Assembly: GCA_902767395.1 (NCBI GenBank)
Contig: CACXHI010000137.1
Span: 1 to 6,155 of the forward strand
DNA length: 6,155 nt
Origin: Oscillospiraceae bacterium
GTDB taxonomy: Bacteria; Bacillota; Clostridia; Oscillospirales; Oscillospiraceae
Direction: 5' to 3'
The translations under genes were made by a program, and so were the position numbers. Under the pieces are notes generated by a model that worked only from the letters and a program-made list of their open reading frames with translations, was not told the DNA's origin and ran no database searches. Positions 1 to 5,044 of the stretch are shown piece after piece (the stretch's first letter is position 1; every line of letters begins with the position of its first letter).

Positions 1-556
1 ACTCTGCACCATTGACAATCAAGAAAAGTTGTGTGAAACGAACGCCAAAGTGGATCGTATTGTTGAGACGGAAAAGGCAATTGTTTTCTTCCTTCATGCT
101 ACGAAACCGAAAGTGCTGCGTGTTTATTTGCCGACTGAATTTTATGGTTACGCTGATAAGTCCAGCCTTTCTTTTTCCTGGGCCGGAAAGGAGCATGATG
201 ACTTGACTTGCCTTTCAAAAAAGAGCGTTGCGGAGGAAGGCGGGAACCGTTTTTGTGTTGATTATTCCTTGCCGAAAGGGAAATACCCTTACCTCGGGAG
301 TGTCAATGTTACGGTAAAAACAGGACGTGTTGTGGCTGACGCATTGACGGTGCCGAAGAGATGCTTGTTTCAAGAGTCTGACGGTCGTTTCTATTTAGAG
401 CTTTTTGATGCAGGCAGCATTTCAAAGGCATATGTAAATCTTGGAATGCAGGGGGACAAGCTGGTGGAAATCGTTCCGGATGGAGCGGATGATCTTCACG
501 TCGGGACGGTGATTGTCGTCAATAACGTTGATGTGTTCGCAAAGACCGGAGGTTGA
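1..556 (+). CDS. Membrane-fusion/adaptor subunit of an ABC efflux system (MacA/HlyD-like), 5' partial
   Basis: The reading frame is open from base 2, so the gene starts upstream and only its last 184 residues are visible; the TTG at 29 is an internal codon, not a credible start. The C-terminal half resembles the end of MacA/HlyD-type adaptors: a beta-rich stretch, then VTVKTGRVVADALTVPKRCLF (about residues 100-120 of the fragment), equivalent to the usual '...ALTVPKSALF', then a barrel-like segment ending in VEIVPDGADDLHVGTVIVV. Such proteins are anchored on the outer face of the membrane and link an ABC permease to its export path. The lipoyl-like and coiled-coil regions, and any signal or anchor, lie off the window. 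The stop codon is 6 bases before the ATPase start, so the two are almost surely co-transcribed. The barrel region is divergent, so family assignment leans on the C-terminal pattern and on the ABC neighbours. Confidence 0.72.
   Translation, partial: LCTIDNQEKLCETNAKVDRIVETEKAIVFFLHATKPKVLRVYLPTEFYGYADKSSLSFSWAGKEHDDLTCLSKKSVAEEGGNRFCVDYSLPKGKYPYLGSVNVTVKTGRVVADALTVPKRCLFQESDGRFYLELFDAGSISKAYVNLGMQGDKLVEIVPDGADDLHVGTVIVVNNVDVFAKTGG
548..553 (+). promoter_or_regulatory. Ribosome binding site of the ABC ATPase gene
   Basis: GGAGGT lies 9 bases before the ATG at 563 and overlaps the last codons of the adaptor gene. It fixes the ATPase start and fits translational coupling with the upstream gene. 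Confidence 0.8.
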
Positions 557-562
557 CATTCA

Positions 563-1219
563 ATGGAACCAATTTTGTCCCTGCAGAATATTTACAAAGC
601 CTTTGGGGATCGTGTTGTATTGAACCATGTTGATCTTTTGATTGAGCCCGGAGAGTACGTCTCAATCGTTGGGGCTTCCGGCGCTGGGAAAAGCACCTTG
701 ATGAATATTATCGGTCTATTGGATCAAAATTTCACCGGTACATACGCCTTTAACGGACAGCCGCTCTCGAAAAGAGAACACAGCCGTTTTCGGAATCAAC
801 ATTTGGGTTTCATCTTTCAACAGTACAATTTAATCCCTTCTCTGACGTCAAAGGAAAATATTCTTCTTCCGTGCGCCTATGCATCTGGGAAAATACAGGA
901 AGCAGAGCAAACCTGTGAAAGGATGCTTCGGGAATTCGGCCTTGAAAAGCAGAAAGATCAACCAGTCAATACACTTTCCGGCGGTGAAAAACAGCGAATC
1001 GCACTCATTCGGAGCGTGATTATGGATCCGGAAATCTTGCTTGCGGATGAACCGACGGGAAATCTGGATGAGAAAAGCGGCAGACGGGTTCGTGATTTTT
1101 TGCAGGAAATGAATCTGGCGGGCAAGACGATCATCGTGGTTACGCATGATTTGGAGTTTTCAAATGAAGCAGAGCGGCGGCTAAAAGTAGAGGGCGGTGA
1201 ACTACATGAGCTTTCGTAA
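563..1219 (+). CDS. ABC transporter ATP-binding protein, MacB/LolD type
   Basis: This 218-residue protein is a complete stand-alone nucleotide-binding domain that hydrolyses ATP at the cytoplasmic face to drive the permease encoded next. All the motifs are present and intact: Walker A GASGAGKST (37-45), Q-loop FQQ (85-87), signature LSGGEKQR (138-145), Walker B ILLADEP with catalytic Glu163, D-loop GNLD (166-169) and switch His195 in VVTHD. The length and the ADEPTGNLD sequence are typical of the LolD/MacB/FtsE group, which pairs with FtsX-type permeases and works by mechanotransmission rather than by a classical substrate channel. The ATG at 563 is supported by a GGAGGT site. The gene follows the adaptor gene by 6 bases, and its 3' end overlaps the permease start. 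In MacB proper the ATPase is fused to the permease; here they are separate, as is usual in Firmicutes. The family is certain, but the substrate is not known. Confidence 0.96.
   Translation: MEPILSLQNIYKAFGDRVVLNHVDLLIEPGEYVSIVGASGAGKSTLMNIIGLLDQNFTGTYAFNGQPLSKREHSRFRNQHLGFIFQQYNLIPSLTSKENILLPCAYASGKIQEAEQTCERMLREFGLEKQKDQPVNTLSGGEKQRIALIRSVIMDPEILLADEPTGNLDEKSGRRVRDFLQEMNLAGKTIIVVTHDLEFSNEAERRLKVEGGELHELS
1196..1200 (+). promoter_or_regulatory. Ribosome binding site deciding the permease start
   Basis: GGTGA, within AGGGCGGTGA, lies 5 bases before the ATG at 1206. The alternative GTG at 1197 falls inside this site and has no well-spaced site of its own, so ATG 1206 is preferred. The element lies inside the ATPase coding region. 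Confidence 0.5.
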
Positions 1220-2492
1220 GTGCCTTCGCATTGTCAAAAATGCCTTCAGAATGTATGGGATATACTTTCGTAGGAATCTCTATCTGACCATCACGATTTC
1301 GGTCAGTCTTCTGATGTTTCTCGGTTTTGCAATGTATATGGACATTGAGCTGGCCAATCAGGAGCAAAGTTATCGCCGGATTCAATCAAATTATATTGTA
1401 GTTAATTGTATCAATCAGGCTACGACAGAAGAATTCAATCAGCTTTTTCATAGCAATCGACGGCTTGCTCTTCAGCACCACTTTGGATCATGTGAGTTGA
1501 TGAATGAGGATGGCGAAAAAATAGACGCTGGATGTAATCTGCTTGCCTCGCAGCAATTTATTTCGGGAATCTCGATCCGAAACGGAATGGATTATCTTGG
1601 CGGTGCGGAAGCCTCGAATGCGTTTTGTTACGATACGTTTGAATTGCTCTGTGGGAGAGGGCAGTATCGCGCCGCAAATGAAGCGATCATATCTGAGGAG
1701 CTTTCTTCCCTGATTGCTTCAAAGCCAGAGGATGCGTTGGGAAAGCATATTGTGCTTGGATTATTCGGTCCAACTCAGGTGTATGTTGTTGTCGGTGTGT
1801 ATCACACGACACAGACTGAAACAAGGTTGAACAAAGAGTCGTTTCAACAACTGAACGCGGGAATCAATCCGGAAAAATCAATGATATTCACGGTCTTTTT
1901 ACCCGAGAACGCTTTGATTGGAATTGAACATCCGACTGACCTATACCTGTTCTTTCAGAATCAAGTCGAGTATCGAGAGATTATGAAGAAGCTGCAAAAA
2001 TATGACGCAGCGCATCAAGTCGAAGAGAAGATGTATTCATACCGGACGCCGAGCGAGAATGAAGAGAGCTTTGAATTCGATCAAGCGACCAATACACGTA
2101 CCAAGGCGTTGATTATGATTCTTGTTGCCGTACTGGCCGGAATCAGCGTGTTCGGAACGATGGAGAACTCAATTTCGGCGCGAAAGACAGAGATCGGCAT
2201 TAAAAAGGCCCTTGGCGCCGGCGACGGAGCGATCATGTTTGAGTTTTTGGTAGAGAATATCATTACCTCCCTTGTCGCAATGCTGTTTTCGATTTGTCTT
2301 GTTTCATTGGCGCTTTTGGCGTACACATACTATCAGAGAAGGTTCCTTGCAATGGATTTTGTTGTTTGGGTCTATCCCTCGACGATTTGGCTGTTTCTTT
2401 GCTATGCCTTTTCCTCAATTCTCGGCTTTAGCCTGATCCCTGCATTCCGAGCAACGCAGGTGAACATCATTGACACGATTCGAGAGTCGTAG
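1206..2492 (+). CDS. ABC transporter permease, FtsX/MacB family
   Basis: A 428-residue membrane protein counted from ATG 1206; a GTG three codons earlier is possible but less well placed. The layout is that of a MacB-type permease. It has a short basic cytoplasmic N-terminus, TM1 at about 25-45, a large extracytoplasmic domain at about 46-298, TM2 at about 299-317, TM3 at about 353-373, TM4 at about 388-410, and a short cytoplasmic tail. Between TM2 and TM3 is the cytoplasmic loop ARKTEIGIKKALGA (about 325-338), a hallmark of the FtsX domain that contacts the ATPase. The tail RATQVNIIDTIRES matches the usual 'RAARLDPVEALR' ending. It overlaps the ATPase gene by about 14 bases, so coupled translation is likely. 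With the ATPase and adaptor it should form an exporter in which ATP hydrolysis moves the extracytoplasmic domain. The family is firm; the substrate (peptide, antibiotic, lipid or other) cannot be inferred. The extracytoplasmic domain carries five cysteines. Confidence 0.93.
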   Translation: MSFRKCLRIVKNAFRMYGIYFRRNLYLTITISVSLLMFLGFAMYMDIELANQEQSYRRIQSNYIVVNCINQATTEEFNQLFHSNRRLALQHHFGSCELMNEDGEKIDAGCNLLASQQFISGISIRNGMDYLGGAEASNAFCYDTFELLCGRGQYRAANEAIISEELSSLIASKPEDALGKHIVLGLFGPTQVYVVVGVYHTTQTETRLNKESFQQLNAGINPEKSMIFTVFLPENALIGIEHPTDLYLFFQNQVEYREIMKKLQKYDAAHQVEEKMYSYRTPSENEESFEFDQATNTRTKALIMILVAVLAGISVFGTMENSISARKTEIGIKKALGAGDGAIMFEFLVENIITSLVAMLFSICLVSLALLAYTYYQRRFLAMDFVVWVYPSTIWLFLCYAFSSILGFSLIPAFRATQVNIIDTIRES

Positions 2493-2552
2493 AGAATCGC
2501 TCGTTGAATTTGGAACGGGCATCTCGTAAATTGAGATTAATCCATAGTCATA

Positions 2553-2582
2553 GCAGCCGACACCTTCTAAAGTGTCGGCTGC
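2553..2582. terminator. Hairpin terminator between convergent efflux operon and tex
   Basis: A perfect 11-bp stem, GCAGCCGACAC (2553-2563) with GTGTCGGCTGC (2572-2582), closes an 8-base loop. On the plus strand it is followed by the T-rich stretch GATTATTATTT, which suits termination of the efflux operon 60 bases after its stop. It also lies 25 bases beyond the tex stop on the other strand, where the following bases are less T-rich. It may therefore serve both transcripts, more efficiently for the efflux operon. Confidence 0.75.
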
Positions 2583-2607
2583 CGATTATTATTTGCCCAT
2601 TTGGGTA

Positions 2608-4770
2608 CTATTCCTTCGCCTGCTTGATGGACAGGCCGATGCGCTGCTTCTTTTCATCTACCTGCAAGACCTTGACCTTGACAACGTCGCCCACGGACAG
2701 CACTTCGGAGGGGTGCTTTACAAAGCGATCCGCAATTTCGGAGATATGCACCAGACCGTCCTGATGGACCCCAATGTCCACAAAGGCGCCGAAGTCGATG
2801 ACGTTGCGCACGGTCCCGGAAAGCACCATACCGGGCTTCAAATCCTTCAGCTCCAAAACGTCGGTGCGGAGGATCGGCTGGGGCAGACTGTCGCGCAGGT
2901 CTCGTCCCGGCTTTTGCAGCTCGGCCACGACGTCGCGGAGGGTGGGCAGACCGATCCCCAGCGCGTCGGCGGCCTTCTCTTCGCCGTAGGTGCGCAGCTC
3001 GGCGGCAAGTCCGGTCAGCTTTTGCGCCGCTACGTCCGTCAGATTGTGTCCTGTCAGCGCCAAAAGCCCCTTTGCGGCCTCGTAGGATTCCGGATGGACG
3101 GCAGTGTTGTCCAGTACGTTTTTGCTCTCTGGCACGCGAAGAAAGCCGGCGCACTGTTCAAAGGCCTTTGGCCCCAGCTTCGGAACCTTCTTAATCTGCG
3201 CACGGGATGCAAAGGCTCCGTTTTCCTCGCGGTAGGCCACAATGTTCTTTGCGGTCGCCGCCGTCAGACCGGAAACTCGCTGGAGCAGGGAAGGGGAGGC
3301 AGTATTCAGATCGACGCCCACAGCGTTCACGCAGTCCTCCACGACCGCGTCCAGCGCGGCGTCCAACTGCTTAGACGGCATATCATGCTGATACTGACCG
3401 ACGCCGATGGCCTTCGGCTCGATCTTGACCAGCTCCGCCAGCGGGTCTTGCAATCTGCGGGCAATGGAGACGGCAGAGCGCAGGTTCACGTCGAACTGCG
3501 GGAACTCCTTTGCCGCCAGCTCTGAGGCGGAGTAGACCGAAGCACCGGCCTCTGAGACGATCATATAGCTCAACTGCCGCCCAGCCTCCTTCTCCTGCCG
3601 GATCAGCTCCACCGTCATCTGCTCGGTTTCACGGCTGGCCGTTCCGTTGCCGATAGCAATGTGCTCCACGCCATGCCGTCGAATCAGGCGGGAGAGCGTC
3701 GCAATTGCCTCCGCCTTCTGCCGTTCGCCGTAGGTGGGATAGACCACGGCGGTATCCAGCACCTTTCCGGTCGCGTCCACCACAGCAACCTTACAGCCCA
3801 TGCGATAACCGGGGTCCAAGCCCATCGTGACCTTGCCCTTGACGGGCGGCTGCATCAGAAGCGGACGCAGATTCAGGGCAAACTGCCCGATGGCACCCTC
3901 GCAGGCTTCCTCGGTCAGCTCTGCGCGCAGTTCCCGTTCTACGGAGGGGAAGATCAGCCGATCATAGGCGTCCTGTGCCGACGCCATGACGAATTCCGTC
4001 GCGGCGCTGCCGAACTTCACCGAGGCGCGGCGAACGGTCTGCATTGCAAGCATCTCGTTTAACACAACGCTGACCTTCAAAAACTTCTCCTTCTCGCCCC
4101 GGTTGATGGCCAGAATCTGATAGCCCTGCAGTTTGCTCACCGACTGGGTAAAATCGTAGTAGAGGGCGTAGACGGAATCCTCCTCCGAGGCGGCCTCGGT
4201 GTGGAGGACGGCCTTTTCACGCAGCAGACGGCGCAGAGCCTTGCGCAGCGCGGCGTCGTCCGAAATCCACTCGGCAATGATGTCCGACGCGCCGGCCAGC
4301 GCGTCCTCTACGGTCTGGATGCCCTTCTCCGCGTCGAGATAGTCTGCGGCGGCAAGCTCCAGCCGGGGACAGTCGGGCTGTTGGGCAAAGAGCAGGGCAG
4401 CCAGCGGCTCCAAGCCCTTCTCCCGTGCCACGGTTGCGCGGGTGCGGCGCTTCTGCTTGTAGGGGCGGTAGAGATCCTCCAGCTCCGCAAGGGTGGCGCA
4501 GCGTTGGAGCGCATCCTGCAATGCTTCGGTCAGCTTGCCCTGTGCTTCGATGGCCTTTTCAATCGTCTGGCGACGTTCCTCCAGCCCACGTAAGTATTGC
4601 AGCCGCGTTTCCAGCGTTCGCAGGGCCGTGTCGTCCATCGACCCGTGCAGTTCCTTCCGGTAGCGGGCAATAAAGGGAATCGTGTTGCCCTCGTCGAGCA
4701 GACTTACGACGTTCTCAATGTGTTTCGTTTCCCGCCCAAGCTCTTTGGCGAGAATGGCAATGATGTCCAT
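2608..4770 (-). CDS. tex: RNA-binding transcription accessory protein Tex
   Basis: A 720-residue cytoplasmic protein, close to the length of Bacillus Tex (YdcI). The Tex family binds nucleic acid and influences transcription and expression, in part through RNA polymerase; the exact molecular role is not settled. Domains in order are a helical Tex N-terminal region (about 1-190, with IPFIARYRKE at 31-40), a linker, and a YqgF/RNase H-like fold (about 313-430). The last begins GLDPGYRMGCKVAVVD (317-332) and includes IGNGTASRETE (373-383) and SEAGASVYSASELA (406-419). Then come VGQYQHD (457-463), helix-hairpin-helix segments (about 485-545, LNTASPSLL and VPKLGPKAFEQCAGFLR), and a C-terminal S1 domain (about 645-716, SGTVRNVIDFGAFVDIGVHQDGLVH). 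The first Asp of the RNase H fold (Asp319) is kept; catalysis is not demonstrated for the family. The ATG at 4770 is chosen for its strong AGGAGG site and the promoter just upstream. The gene is convergent with the efflux operon and independent of aspS. Confidence 0.96.
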   Translation of the reverse strand: MDIIAILAKELGRETKHIENVVSLLDEGNTIPFIARYRKELHGSMDDTALRTLETRLQYLRGLEERRQTIEKAIEAQGKLTEALQDALQRCATLAELEDLYRPYKQKRRTRATVAREKGLEPLAALLFAQQPDCPRLELAAADYLDAEKGIQTVEDALAGASDIIAEWISDDAALRKALRRLLREKAVLHTEAASEEDSVYALYYDFTQSVSKLQGYQILAINRGEKEKFLKVSVVLNEMLAMQTVRRASVKFGSAATEFVMASAQDAYDRLIFPSVERELRAELTEEACEGAIGQFALNLRPLLMQPPVKGKVTMGLDPGYRMGCKVAVVDATGKVLDTAVVYPTYGERQKAEAIATLSRLIRRHGVEHIAIGNGTASRETEQMTVELIRQEKEAGRQLSYMIVSEAGASVYSASELAAKEFPQFDVNLRSAVSIARRLQDPLAELVKIEPKAIGVGQYQHDMPSKQLDAALDAVVEDCVNAVGVDLNTASPSLLQRVSGLTAATAKNIVAYREENGAFASRAQIKKVPKLGPKAFEQCAGFLRVPESKNVLDNTAVHPESYEAAKGLLALTGHNLTDVAAQKLTGLAAELRTYGEEKAADALGIGLPTLRDVVAELQKPGRDLRDSLPQPILRTDVLELKDLKPGMVLSGTVRNVIDFGAFVDIGVHQDGLVHISEIADRFVKHPSEVLSVGDVVKVKVLQVDEKKQRIGLSIKQAKE

Positions 4771-4778
4771 GGTCCGTT

Positions 4779-4784
4779 CCTCCT
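4779..4784 (-). promoter_or_regulatory. Ribosome binding site of tex
   Basis: AGGAGG, read on the minus strand, lies 8 bases before the ATG at 4770. This full-strength site decides the start against the longer in-frame option beginning at 4833. Confidence 0.88.
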
Positions 4785-4804
4785 GCGGAATTCGTTTCCA
4801 GTGG

Positions 4805-4833
4805 ATTATATCATACCCACACCGGAAACGCAA
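4805..4833 (-). promoter_or_regulatory. Promoter of tex, housekeeping sigma type with extended -10
   Basis: On the minus strand TTGCGT (4833-4828) is followed after exactly 17 bases by TATAAT (4810-4805), a perfect -10 box. TG one base before it gives an extended -10 (TGATATAAT). Transcription would begin near 4798, leaving a leader of about 28 bases that contains the AGGAGG site. This means tex has its own promoter and does not depend on read-through from aspS. Confidence 0.82.
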
Positions 4834-4948
4834 CCGCTCTCTCCCGCCATTTGGCTTTTTCCGTAGTGGCAGCTGACCGCAGCAGCCTCTCCTTTCAACG
4901 CAAGATCCTCCCGATATTTCAATTGAATCTCGGTTCTTTGGCAGGCCG

Positions 4949-4982
4949 AGCGCGCCGCCCCCTTAGTTGGGGACGGCGCGCT
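4949..4982. terminator. Very GC-rich hairpin in the aspS-tex spacer
   Basis: AGCGCGCCG (4949-4957) pairs with CGGCGCGCT (4974-4982), and four further C-G pairs (4959-4962 with 4969-4972) close a TTAGTT loop; only C4958/A4973 is mismatched, giving 13 pairs. On the minus strand, the direction of aspS transcription, no T-tract follows. On the plus strand a TTTT run begins 6 bases beyond the stem. It could be a backup or factor-assisted terminator or an RNA 3'-end stabiliser for aspS, or an intergenic repeat copy. The structure is clear; the role is inferred. Confidence 0.55.
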
Positions 4983-4997
4983 GCGTCGTTTTCAAAA

Positions 4998-5042
4998 TGG
5001 CCTCTCCATTTGCTTTGGATTCACCGAAGGGGGAGAAGGCCA
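4998..5042 (-). terminator. aspS: Imperfect hairpin after the aspS stop, likely aspS terminator
   Basis: The structure begins 2 bases after the aspS stop codon. TGGCCTCTCC (4998-5007) pairs with GGAGAAGGCCA (5032-5042) as ten pairs with one bulged A (5036). Inside it, CTTTGG (5013-5018) pairs with CCGAAG (5024-5029) around a 5-base loop; this inner stem is continuous on plus-strand RNA but has one C/A mismatch on minus-strand RNA. On the minus strand the hairpin is followed by ATTTTG, a short T-run. Its position suits the end of the aspS transcript, although the T-tract is weak. Confidence 0.5.
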
Positions 5043-5044
5043 AA

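Noticed and set aside
12..206. 64-codon open frame overlapping the adaptor in another frame
   Set aside because: The adaptor frame is open from the window edge and runs to a coupled ATPase start; this one has no supporting motif.
1197..1205. GTG start for the permease at 1197
   Set aside because: The GTG falls inside the likely Shine-Dalgarno sequence; ATG 1206 has correct spacing. It cannot be fully excluded, but only three residues differ.
848..1385. Minus-strand open frames opposite the ATPase and permease
   Set aside because: They are shadows of genes with complete family motifs on the plus strand and have no start signals.
2476..2499. Inverted repeat CGATTC / GAATCG around the permease stop codon
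   Set aside because: Only 6 bp with a 12-base loop and no T-tract; a chance repeat is likely and a better terminator follows at 2553.
2572..3525. 317-codon open frame on the plus strand opposite tex
   Set aside because: It lies antisense to the strongly conserved tex gene, has no ribosome binding site or recognisable motif, and its low-complexity make-up is typical of GC-rich antisense frames.
4771..4833. 21-residue N-terminal extension of tex starting at TTG 4833
   Set aside because: It overlaps the -35 and -10 boxes and the AGGAGG site; homology-like sequence begins at ATG 4770.
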